The notes below the pieces were generated by a model. That model worked only from the letters and a program-made list of their open reading frames with translations. It made no database searches and was not told the origin of the DNA. A stretch of 64,000 nt of DNA from NCBI RefSeq assembly GCF_964340395.1, contig NC_135566.1, positions 11,782,001 through 11,846,000 of the forward strand, written 5' to 3'. The position numbers were made by a program, and so were the translations under genes. The first letter of the stretch is position 1. Each line of letters starts with the position of its first letter. This document shows, piece by piece, positions 1-12,900 of this stretch. The stretch comes from Glandiceps talaboti. Lineage: Eukaryota > Hemichordata > Enteropneusta > Spengelidae.

Positions 1-903
1 GTCAAAAAAGTAAAATAACGACCGTGTCTTGTCCATAGCTCACCTATTGTAGCATTCTCTCTTATTACTTATTATTCTTTGACGATTGACAAAAACACAT
101 AGCCCTAAGTGTTCTCACCTACTGAAAATGTACGAATATCTACAGGTGGCCATGTACACGAAGTTCAGTAACTTTTTGCACGAACGGCATCCTCTATAGT
201 ATTGCCATAACTTGTTAGCATATTATGCACAAACATCACAGAGAAGTCGAATTCAATTGCTTTGAATGTCTCATTGGATGAGCACTATACAGATATAAAC
301 AAAACACACGTGTCAGGACGTATATCATGTATATATATACAGATAAATAATTATGATACCCCGTATGGAGGCGCTGTTTATTATGACGTCACAAGATGTA
401 ATTACGCTGAGTTGAGATAGGACGTACGTGCGAAAAACAATGTAAATGAATACCATAGTAGGAAGAAAGAATGGTGTCGAAGTGGCTGCTAGATGTCTCA
501 TATTTATTCTAGTTTAGTACATTGCGACGAGAGCGGAAGGGGTATGTTCTAGACGCAGTACTAGCGAGTCGAGAGTTTAATATTTAACAGCATTTATCTA
601 TTGCAGATCGATGATCAGCGGATAAACAAATACTACGGCGCTACAACAAGTTTTACGTAGACTTTGGTACCATCGGACCCCGGGTATCGGACCTTTACCA
701 CGCTTAATTATTGAGCCCTGGCAGAGCGTCCAAAGTTTTGTTTGGGATATATATATATACATATATAAAGACAGATAGCAGGTGATCGCACTTATTAGTT
801 CTGCAGGTTCACTGGTACAACAGCAGCCGGCCATATCATAACCATACCGGTTTTCAACTTAGAAGACATTTGATTGATCGTTTGTTTGTTTGTTTCCCCA
901 ACC
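1..903. other. Upstream region of the SEC14-like gene
   Basis: No coding exon could be supported here. The last 100 bases before the start codon at 904 are presumably 5' UTR and contain no upstream ATG that I noticed. A TATATAAAG-like string near 755-768 sits in an AT dinucleotide run, so it is weak evidence for a TATA box. Where transcription starts, and whether an upstream non-coding exon exists, cannot be told from sequence alone. Confidence 0.5.
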
Positions 904-3900
904 ATGAGTGGTTTTATTGGCGATCTCAGTCCAAAGCAGGAGGAAAAACTACAGAAGGTAATTTTGTTTTTAAGTGTGAAACTAACGGAACATGAACAGT
1001 AATGAACAGGCTAGGGCTTTTCAAAAAGAGGAAGACGGGAAGGGGGGGGGGGGGGTATTACCTTATTTATAATACAAGTTGATGGGCCTAGAACATGTAG
1101 AAGTACATCATTGTAATAATATTTGAGGAAGTATATCATAAATGCACTCTTTTGGTAATGTGTTTCGTTTACTGCCATATCTACATTAGTCATTTTAACA
1201 CGGTATGTACAAGTAAGGCAATGCTATCTAAAGAGATCATACTGATAATCATGTCCATACAACATTTAGGCATGTACCCATCAGTGCATCAATTGTGACA
1301 ATCGCATGTTCATCCATCCATTGTAAGTATATTCATCAGATATGATCCAGTCATTAATATTGTTTCCATGATGTAGCCCCACGCTCCACAACACACTGGG
1401 AATGTGTTTGTAGTTTAGGGTATTATGTGTCTTCTTCCACAGTGTTCAAGGTCTCCGTATATGTATGTGTATGTTGTAGCTGACAGTACGGTACACTGGT
1501 ACACTTGTTCCCTAACAGGGGGCGTGGCAACCAGTGGCAATCAGTGAGCAGAGCTATCCAAATACCAATACACTTGTCGCATGTATCTGGAATAAACCAG
1601 ACATTTAATTTTACATATGGCTGAACTTTAAAATCACTTCAATGCTGAGAGCTATGAAGTATAGTCTCAATATAAATTTTGACAGTTTTATAGTTTAAAA
1701 GGTAATCTGCATTGTTGATTTATAATTAGCATAAATGGTAAAAAATAAAATCAGGGGACCCCCAACCACTCCAACTCTGTGTCAAAATAATATATATAAG
1801 GCCTAATACAAAAAAATCTGTGGTTCCGATTACACTCAATTTTAGAATAGGTGGGTAGGTAGATTTTTTTTTTTTTTTTTTATTATATTTTTTTTTTCAT
1901 GTGCGAGTGTCTAGTTCAGGTTTTCCATTGTTTTCCAAATGGTCTCTGTGTTATTTATTTCCTCCTATCAGATGTACAGCCATTACAGATGGAAGAATAA
2001 TTTTATATTGTCTTTTTAAGTTGATGTCAGTTTCCGTTTGCGACTTTATTATTTTTTTCTCGAATATGTAAAAAAAAAAGTTTAGGGTCAGCAGTGAAAA
2101 GCTAGGTGGGGTCGGGTAACCAGAATCAAACGATTATTTGTTTAGACCTAAGATGGCTGTGACTGTATTCTCAAATTAAATTCATTCCAAAATATAGCTG
2201 TAGACTAGTATCTCCACTGTTGATGAATTGGCCATTCCAGACTACAAACAGGAAATTGAGAAAATAGCGCCCTCGTTCAGATTGGGGGTATCATCACCTC
2301 ATAGTAACATGTCACGAGAGCTAAAATGTCTATTGTATCTGTGGAAGTGTAAATCAGAGATGTTTTTCGTATTGTTCAGACATCGAGGAAAGCAGCAGTA
2401 CTCTATGATTAACTGAGTAACCTATACAATGTATACCCCAAAGTACAGACAGACAGGAAGTAGAGCGCCACCATGGCAAATTTTGGAAAGGTGTTTCATA
2501 CCGAGCTTTCCATGCAATGGAATATGTACTTAGTCTGGATATCAACGTGGTCTGTAAAGATCAAGAGATCTGCCAGATTCGATGAAGGATAAAACTAGAC
2601 TAGGAATATACTGTAGTTGCCGCTCCTGTGCAGGAATCATTAATAGCTATAGGGAGGGGTATAGATCTACTATCACCTAGTCAAAAGACACAGTTTTCTA
2701 TTTAGAACTGTTAAAGCCTCACTGCAAAGTATAGATTACCCACATTCCATCATCAAATCTCTGTTTCTGTGTTACAGTCAAGTCTGTTAGGTAATTAAGC
2801 AACAGAGATCTTTATCTGTAGAATGAGACCCAGTTTCAGGATACATAATCATCTGAAACTGTAGGACTCAAAATTAACTACTACTCTGAGTAGCCTCATG
2901 TCCACAGACTACCAATTCTTGCTATGGGGGCTACCATAATTTGTAGTTGATAGCCCACTCAGGCTACCACTGATTATGCGATGATTTCAAGGATGGAAGA
3001 TTTACAAACGTAAAAGTATTTTAATATCAAACATATTTCCAATAGAGGAACTCGAGCTGGTTTCAGTTCAGGAATATAGAACTATTGGTCACCATCCGTG
3101 GGTTACCAATTTCTAAAATTGGTAACCCACTACCGTACAAGTACAATACTACCAAAGAAAAATGTTAATTTTGAGACGTGAACTGTAACTAATTATTATT
3201 TGAAATGAACTATATTCATACTTACTAAACCAACAGACAGTAAAATTTATAGGATGAGTATAATATAGGAGAATAAAAAAATATATAACATGCTTTCTTT
3301 TTGTTCTCCCAGCTGGCTGCAAATTCATGTAGCCATTGTTTCGATTGGTGTGAAGCTCCTAAACATTGTTCATTTCCCATAATGCACTGCCCCAGTGTAC
3401 ACCAGACCGTTCTCAGCCAGGTTTGCCAATTTGTACAACTTGTAGGGAGGTTACACAATACATGTTGATGCAATGAATTTTCTGGGTTCCCTAAAAACAT
3501 ATGCAGCTCAGATAAACCAACCTTACTGTTAAATCTGCAGGACTTGGATTCTTGCAGTTTTCAATATTTTCACTGTGTTTATGACATTTTTACTAAAGGG
3601 GACATTATAAAGTATCTACATGTCTGTTGAAAGGAAAGATTTCATTGAAAGAAAAAAAAACAGTATGAATTGATAATAAATATTTGACAATATATACAAA
3701 CTAATGTCTACACATGTACAATGTAGTCTAGTGGCTGACTAAAATTGAAATATTCAGAGATACTGTTTTTGGGTGTACTGAGAAATTGTCATTGCCTTGG
3801 CATTAGAATCATGATAGAGAAACTGTACATATATAAACCTAGGAATTTAGGTATAAGGTGATTAATTACACGTCAAGGCATGATTCAACATGACTGAGTT

Positions 3901-6900
3901 TTGTATATCGTACGGATTTAGATTTTTAGACTGGTTTCATGTCAGCATTTTTTTTTCTAAGGTTGGGGAACCCCAGTAAAAGAAGGGAGAAGGGGTAAAA
4001 AAAAAAATGGCAGTGTTTGCCCTTAGATTCTATGGTAATTTTGTTTGGAAACCCAGGTAAAATGACATGTCAACCCCAGTAGGTTTTTTACCTACTTACC
4101 ACCCTTATCAAAAACACTGCATATATGATCTTAATGTTGAAAGAAATAAGTGTGCTTTAGTGCAGTAAGTAGAATAACATGAAACCATTTGCAAAAAACT
4201 GAGAAATTGAGGCTATTGTCCTTCAAACATAACAGAACACTGTGTTTCAGCTTTATGCCCCAGGTTAAAACAAAACATGTATTGACAAGTACTTGGCTTA
4301 TCATAGTACTCCTACAATTAATCTTACTCACTTCAGGCAATAGACAAAAGAGTTTTAGGTTATTTCCGACCCAGATTGGGACACTATCATAGTGTTGTAT
4401 CTTCAAGCTAATCCAAAGGTTGTTTCTATGAATGAGATGACCAGACTGTATCAATGGAAAAGTCAAATAAATGGTACATCTTTATCTAATTTATTTCAGG
4501 CACCTGATAAATCCTGTCTCATTATCTCTCACTCCATCCTCTCATCTCACTTTATCTTCACAGTCTCACACGACTAGCTTTATGTGTAGTTTGCCTTATG
4601 ATCCACTGATCAAGGACCAAACCATAATACCATCTTCACTGGGCAACAAACTTTACATTTATGTAATTTGCATATATTTGCATACCTATATATATTTGCA
4701 TATTTTGCATAAATTCACATACAGTCATATATATTTGCATATATGTTCACCTCTCTGAGCATGTTTATGTCACTGTTGCCTAATTCATTTTAAAGTTTGT
4801 GGTCGTAAAACTCTCAAATGTCATAGGCTTTGTTGTCAAGTTATCAAAAAGTATTTATGGCATATACCACTATTACAATTCAACATTGTATGTTTCGCAC
4901 GATTCAGTGAACACTACATACTACATAATTGCTGTACAGTTTGAGCCAATCAGTTACCAAGCAAGTCCAGTGAAGTTAACACTACATTGCATACATTTTA
5001 CATATTATTGAATTGGTTTTTTTTTTTAATTGAATTGAATTAAATTGAATCGTTTATTCACCAGATACAAAGCAGGATAACATTTTTATGTACATTTCAA
5101 AAAGGAGGTTGATTTGATAATATATCTGTTGAGGGCCACAGAAATAGTTCGATCTGAACTAGTCTAGTCTGTGACCCTGACAAAATAAATATAGAAGAAG
5201 AAAAAATACAAGTGTGTAACTGGGCAACAAAAAGTAAGAAAAGAAAGAAAAGGGATATCTACAAATGAGCCAATTGAGCCAATGAGTTACCAAGCAAGTC
5301 CAGTTAACACTACATTGCATACATTTTACATATTATGAGCCAATCAGTTACCAAGCAAGTCCAGTGAAGTTAACACTACATTGCATACATTTTGAGCCAA
5401 TCTGAGTTACCAAGTCCAGTAAAGTCAACAACACTACATTGCGTACATTTCACACATTTTGAACCAATCAGTTACCAAGTAAGTGCAGTGAACTTTACAT
5501 GTACATTGTGTACATTTCACATAGTATGAAACCATCAGTTACCAAGCAAGTAGTGTTACAGAACTTTAAGGTAGTCAAAAGATATATCAGTAAAAGAGTC
5601 AGACATGAAAACATTGAATTCTATAAACAGATATTGCACAACAATTGTATAAGTTATCATGCTACTATAGGTGGTTTGAAGTGGTTGCCAGACTGGATCT
5701 TAGATTGACTGTTTACATGCAAATACTACATTATGTGCTTTTGGGGATGTCATAAAAAAAACACACTCAAAACGTTATTCTCCATGTTCTGGTATTGATG
5801 ACAATTTTACATTTTGTGTGTGATTGGTAATATGCACATTAGACTGTAAGATACGTCATGACGTTACGCCCTCACCGGCCTCCTCTCACTGTTAGGGGTT
5901 GGCCGATGGTTGAGGGCGCCCCGTCACGGCGTACCTTACAGACTATATGCACATTTGCTCACAAAGATTTTTAAAAAATGTTAAAAATTAAAAAAAAAAT
6001 CAGTTCCAACAAAGCTAACCAAAAAGGTATTGTTGCATTTTGATACAGAATGTCAGAGATCAAGGGGTCAGGGGTCAGGGATTGTTCATCTTTTGAGATA
6101 TACCGTTTGAGATATTGCTGGGTCAGTGTGACTTTCATACTTTGACCTTTTTGTATTAGATTAATTATTAAATTGTCTTTTATCAATTAGTTATTATTAC
6201 ATATCTACCAATGATTATGTAAACCAGTACCCATATATATATTGAATACTAGTGGTATTTGTACTGAAGTATAATACTGAAAACATTATTGCATAAATGT
6301 ATGCAAATGATATGCAAATAAGAGCATGACTGTTCATTGCATAAAATTGCACGAGTGCATTAAAAGGTATAATTTTTATGATATGTGCTGTTTCCGATAA
6401 ACGTGTAATAATATTAAACAGAACTCCATGCTATGTAAGCTACTGTGCCAATGTTAGGACTCGGGGTATTTGCGCTCATGCTTGTAGTGGTACATGTTTT
6501 CTGTGGCACTTTACTACGTATGTGAAAATGTGACCTCAGAGAATACTGCAAGCAAGCACGTGTGCAAATACAGCATGTCCTGCACTCCTGTGTACATGTC
6601 ATGGTAGACTGTTAACAGTCGTCTTGACTTTTTTGTAATTTAACTTTTAATACTATTATTGTGACTGAAATTAATAGAATTAAAACATGGTGTGTGCGCA
6701 GGACGTTTTATAAGGTCAAGACTATTTTAGGTGTTCGAATCCTCAGTGAGTGAGTAGCGCGAGTTCTGTATAGTATACTCTACATGCTTATACTATTGTA
6801 TGTTATAGGTTATGTATTTGCACACAACTAGTATTTAAATAAAACATATTTCAGAAGGTTTTTGAGGAATACGACAAACTATAATCTGTGTCTGAATACA

Positions 6901-9900
6901 GACTAAAGTCATGGGAGTTGTTCAGTGATGTTATTAAACTGTCGTTCAATCATTTTACAAATTGTGGTGTAATTTTATTTTTTTCAGTTCAAGGAGAGAG
7001 TGAAGGATGTATGTACCAAACCAGAACATGATGACTACTTCCATACCAGATGGTTAAGAGGTAAATAAATACGATATTCGCATGATAAAAATTTTCCATT
7101 TCAGATGTGGAGTCTGTTTTCAAAGATATAAAATGTCACCAGATACTGTTTTCCCAATTCCTATGTATGATTTACAGTTTTTGAACATTTAGATGTTATT
7201 CCACAATATTTTCGTTAAGCCAAGGAAAATATGGGTGACCTAAGGGGCCTTGTCAGTACAAGTTGATAGACGAGTATAGTGACAACCCTTAGGTCATGAG
7301 TGTTTTCCTGCTGAATGAAGAAAAATATTGGAGAATAACATGATTATACCAGAGTGGGAAAGTAATGTCAATTTTGAACTTTTTGACTCGTATTTCAAAC
7401 AGAGCAGAACCAGTAACGTAGACACGCATTGTCGCAACATAGATGCGTGTTGTCGTGATGTAGAACGACCAGAGTATATATTCCGTATTTTATGTTCAAC
7501 TTGGCTCGTGCATGGTATAAAAAAATTGTCACCCGATATAGTTATCATAATTCCTATGTATGATTTGCATATTGAACATAGCATAAACACCAGTATATCT
7601 TTATATATTAAATCAGTTGTATTCCATCCTTATGATGTATATAGTATCAAAACCAAAATAGTTTTCCACAAAATGTTTTTGTGTGATTTTACAGTCTTCA
7701 GCTTGTTTTCAAAAACTAATTTTTACTATGAATTATCAGACTGATAAATTGTGTTCATGTACAAGTCACTACTTTGATGCATATTTGTTTTCCACTCCAG
7801 TGGCATATAAACAAAGTTAAGTCTTGAGCAGATATGTCCAGGTTTACTGTATATAGCATTTTGGGTGAAAAGTCCCTCAGAGAAGTACATCTATTAGGTG
7901 TCTTTTTCACAGAATGTGCATCAGGTGGACGGTCTTATTTAATATTGATTTTGTTGTGTTTGTTTGCTTACAGCTAGAGCCTATGATGTTGACAAAGCAG
8001 AAACAATGCTACGTAATGTAAGTATTGATTTTACTCTCTTAGACTTAATTACTGTGTCAGTATCACTTGTCCAGTGTTTTTAATAGTTTCTATTGATTCA
8101 TTCATTCATTCATAGATCTAAGTCCATTTACGGATATCTATTTGTGTCTTAGGTTATTCATTGCTTTCCAAACAATGTCACATTCACTTTTTTTTCCTCA
8201 AGATTAGATACTTGAAAATAAGTGTTTAATTGAATTATGTTTAAATAAATGGGTTCAAAAGATCACACACATACACATACACACAGTGACACACACACAG
8301 TGACACACACACAGTGACACACACATACACACACATACATACACATACACACAGTGACACACACATACACAGTGCACACACATATACGTACATACACACA
8401 CAGTGACACACATACACATACACACAGTGACACACATACATACATACATACATACATACATACATACATACATACATACACATACATACATACATACATA
8501 CATACATACATACATACATACACACACACACAGTGACACACACATACACAGTGACACACACAGTGACACACACACATATATACATACATACACACACAGT
8601 GACACACACATACATATATACACACACAGTGACACACACATACACATACACACAGTGACACACATACATACATACATACATACATACATACATACATACA
8701 TACATACATACATACATACATACATACATACATACACACAGTGACACACACATGCACGCATGCACACACACAGACAAACACACACACACACACACTTGAT
8801 GTATTTTTTTTTAAATGGCTGCCATATTCTACCTTTTTTTTTCAGCATTTTGAGACAAGGAAAAAGATGAAACTCGATACCATTATTGAGGATTTCGTGG
8901 ATCCAGAGGTTTGTATTTCCTCACACAAGGAAAAGCAAAATTGACACTCTGAATATACAGAATTTAGGTTTATGAATCTGTGTATTTTGTGTGAGAGGAA
9001 ACTTTATACTGTAAACACTCACAGAAAAAAGTGGTCAAGAAATGACTAAAAGGGTGATCCTGTGTAACCCTTATGTCTCAACTAATAAGATCGGCACAAG
9101 ATAACGCTAATACGGAAACCTGGAATAATTATAGATTTCCTGAATTGCAGCTTCTCTTATTATTTAAAGATGAAAGCCATTCCAGCAAAATAAAGGTATT
9201 TTCATAAACTCAGGGTTCTAGCCGAGAGTCATTTCATAATTTTCAATGTGGTATTTCTTGTCAATCACACAAAATTTATTTGATGTGAAATTATGAAATA
9301 ATTATGCCTCGCTCCAGAACCTTAAGTTTATGAAAATAGCTTTATTTCCTGGAATGGTCCTAAGAAGCGCATCAAGACTTATCTGTTTAGCAGAGCCTAC
9401 TGACATCTCTATATACCCACATTTTTGTAAAGTGCCATTGAACATTGTTACGTAGTGGAGTTTGGCGCTATATAAATCTCTTTGATTGATTGATTGATTG
9501 AATGGCATATCTTAATATTTGTTTAGCTGTATGCATGGTTACTTTTATTTCACATCATGACAGGACAGCTTTATTCTATGTACACTGTACTGTATTTAAA
9601 AAACACATCACATTTTTTGTAACTCAGAGTGTAAATGATTTACTGGGAATGTTTCAGCTGAATCACTACAAATATGATTCTAGTGCAAGGAAAAATTTTT
9701 AGTCATACTTCATATTTTTTGCAATTTTTATTTTTGTAAACTAGGTACTCTTGAAATATTATCCCGGTGGAATGGTTGGAGAAGACAGAGAAGGCGCCCC
9801 AGTTTGGATTGATAATATTGGTCAAATCGATCCAAAAGGTAAAACATATACTTACTTTTTCCTCCTTTTTGTCAATATTTAAGTGATCCACCGACCTATC

Positions 9901-12900
9901 GTTTTTGAGGTACTGCAATGTATGATGGGAAACATATGTATAAAAAGGGTCACTCTAATCAAGTGTTCATCTTACTGATATCCATAACAACCCTCTGTTG
10001 TAGTAGTGGTTTGACCCATTGTGTAGATAACAATAGCTTTGGACCACACTATTGTCATATTAGGAATGATGAAAATCAAACTCGACAAAGATCCTGACAG
10101 CCAAATCTTGTTATCTCTCTGGCATATCCATATACACCCATCTATAACAACTCCTATATTCATTAGGTTCATGTCAGCTATATCATAGCTACTCAACTCG
10201 TACGATATTAAGTATCCCTAGATATTAATGATATTAATAATAATAACTTTATTGCCACTTATAAACACAAAAGCCTACAATGGAAAGTAATGTAGTTTCG
10301 CAGATAAAAGTCAAGTAGAATGAAAACCGCATAAAATAGGTAAGAATATAAACTAAAATAAATTGCAATGGTAGACATGAATTAAAAGCATTGACTTAAT
10401 ATTGTGAAATATAAAGACCTCTCTCTCTCTTTTCAACAGGTTTATTCAGGTCAGCTAGATCCAAAGACATCATAGGTAGTCGTATACGTAACATTGAGTA
10501 TCTATGGAGAGACGTCTGTCCTGAAATGTCTAAAAAGGTGAGTCATCTTAAAATCAACAAACACATGTCCAGAATTTCACACAGCCGACTGAGATGCAAA
10601 ATCAGTCAAAGATGCAAAACTTAGTTATATTTTTACTCGTTTACAATGACGTCAACTTTTTTCTACATTTCTTGGTGAGATTTAAATTTTATGTGTACAA
10701 GGATCACACAGTCAAAAACATAAATGTTAATATTTAGTTAAGCAACCACACAAAATAAATATTTTGTGTGATTTTTCTAAGTGATCTGAGATTGTCACAT
10801 GACATATGTGTGATTTTGTTGACAGTATGGACATAGAGTTGAAGGTATGGTTATGATTATGGACCTGGAAGGACTTGGAACTAAACATTTATGGAAGCCT
10901 GGTGTAGATCTCTTTAACAAGGTGGGTTTATATGTATATCTTCTGTTCTGTAATTACCAAGTGTTATAGCTTCTTATTGGCAAACCGAGTCATTGATACA
11001 TTCAGCTCTGTATAAATATCACCACATTATGTGTTACATCATGAAGTTTGTATGTTTAGATTTCCAAATAACACAACAGTGGTTAAACAGTAAAAATAAT
11101 TTCACAAATGTTTTAAAGAATATTTTAGTTGCTGGCACCCATTATTTCTGAATGAGAGATTTTTCTCCAATTCATTGTATTTATTGATACATAATTTTTT
11201 TTGTCAAATGTTTGTTATGACAATTAGAATTATGCCGAGAATAATGTATAATTAAAATAATAATATTGTCACAGCTATCACTTATTATGTTATTAAGGAT
11301 GGTGGCTGATTTGCATATTAATTTACATATAAATAACATGGTAATTTGCATATTAGTTTGCATAGTGATCAGCATATAATGTCTTCAACACTGGAATATA
11401 CTGTGACATGTATATATTTAACACATACACACATGGACATTGGGATCAGCCATTTCTCTTCATGGGAAACTATTATTGTAATATTGTCATTCAAAAGCTC
11501 AAGGATGGTAGAACACTTTTGACGCACGGTAGAAACCTGCCAAGCATGGCAGCCTGGCCATGGTGGTAAGGATGGTGTTTGCACCATGCTATCTCTATAT
11601 TGGGGAGAACATTGACACGTATAAAGAAGGTCCATACACGAACCTCAGCAAAGACACATTTGACAGACCAGTATGTCTATCAGTTTCCATATTATAATTA
11701 TAATTTACTGTAATTTCTATTACACTGTCCTTAGTTTGTTACTCTGTTCCAAGACAACTACCCAGAGACAGCAAAAGCCATCTTCGTTGTGAGAGCACCC
11801 AGGATCTTCCCTGCCATCTTCTCACTCATCAAACCATTCCTAGACGAGAGAACTAGAAAGAAGATTCATGTACTTGGCAGTAAGTACTCAAGAAAAAAAA
11901 GAACTATATCATTCCAGATATTTTTTTATGGAAAGTGTACAGCTTCTTTACCGGAGCCCCAAACTACAAAATGATCTTTTTTTCACAACTGATTGTCACC
12001 AAACAACTTATGATTTTGTTGTTAATTAATTTTGTATATCTTCAAAATTTTACTTACAACTGGTAAAAGAGTTTGGCTTGGTTTTTTGTTGTGTTTTTTT
12101 TTTTATTTGCTTTTTTTGAGAAAATCTTTATTTTTTATCCTAGATCTAACTCAATACAAAAGGCTACAATAAAAAAAGCATATAAATGGCACACAATAAG
12201 GCTATAAACTTATGGTGTTGTTGTAAGCAATCATAGCTACAATATATTTTTTTCATTTGTAGAAAATTTCAAGGAGTACTTGAATAAATACATTGCTCCT
12301 GAAAATCTACCTGTCCACTGGGGTGGTACAATGACAGATCCAGAGACTGGTGATCCAAAATGCCCTAGTATTGTAAGTATATAATTGCCTTCAAAGTATA
12401 CATTACTACAGTTTCAGATACATCTTCAAGACAGAGGGATTGTACCAGAATCCTACTTAGTAACAACCAAGAACCAGTTATTCCAGACGATGCCAATCTT
12501 ACGAAGCAAGTTGTCAAACATGGCCAAAATTTGACCTAAACTATACTGTTCGTGTACAATATTAGCCCCTACGCCAGTAACTGTGTAACTGTATAAGTTA
12601 CTGCTTTTGTTAATTTCGTGGGCTGCAAAATACACAACCCAACCCCCACCCCCCCCACCCCCCCCCCCCCCACCCCCCAGTACACACAAGTATAAATAGT
12701 TAACCAATATATAAGTAGCATATGTCTGAGTAACCCAATTCTGCTTTGGATAACTCAGTAACCCATCCCCACAATCCCCATGCAAATTTAAATCACTAGT
12801 GGTCCCATCTCCTCAATGCCCGTACATATTTGAATCACCCGATGAGCACCATAGTACCCCCACCCCACCCCCACTCCCCAGTGATCCCTGCCCCCTCAGT

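Noticed and set aside
755-770. TATA-box-like string
   Set aside because: It lies in a (TA)n run, so the match carries little information; no start site is known.
598-834. Minus-strand open frame with many Cys, upstream of the SEC14-like gene
   Set aside because: No domain, splice context or conservation cue; it crosses an AT dinucleotide run.
4660-4745. Cluster of ATTTGCAT octamers (also near 6300 and 11310-11370)
   Set aside because: They could be POU/Oct sites, but the stretches are AT-rich low-complexity repeats, which explains the recurrence.
4939-5545. Regularly spaced repeats resembling a CRISPR array
   Set aside because: The units are contiguous degenerate tandem copies with no spacers, and this is a eukaryotic genome.
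8241-8848. Long open frames of Cys/Val/Met or Thr/His repeats (also near 18543-19021, 19760-20101, 21138-21624, 34292-34784, 42882-43166)
   Set aside because: They are translations of tetranucleotide and dinucleotide microsatellites, open in several frames and both strands.
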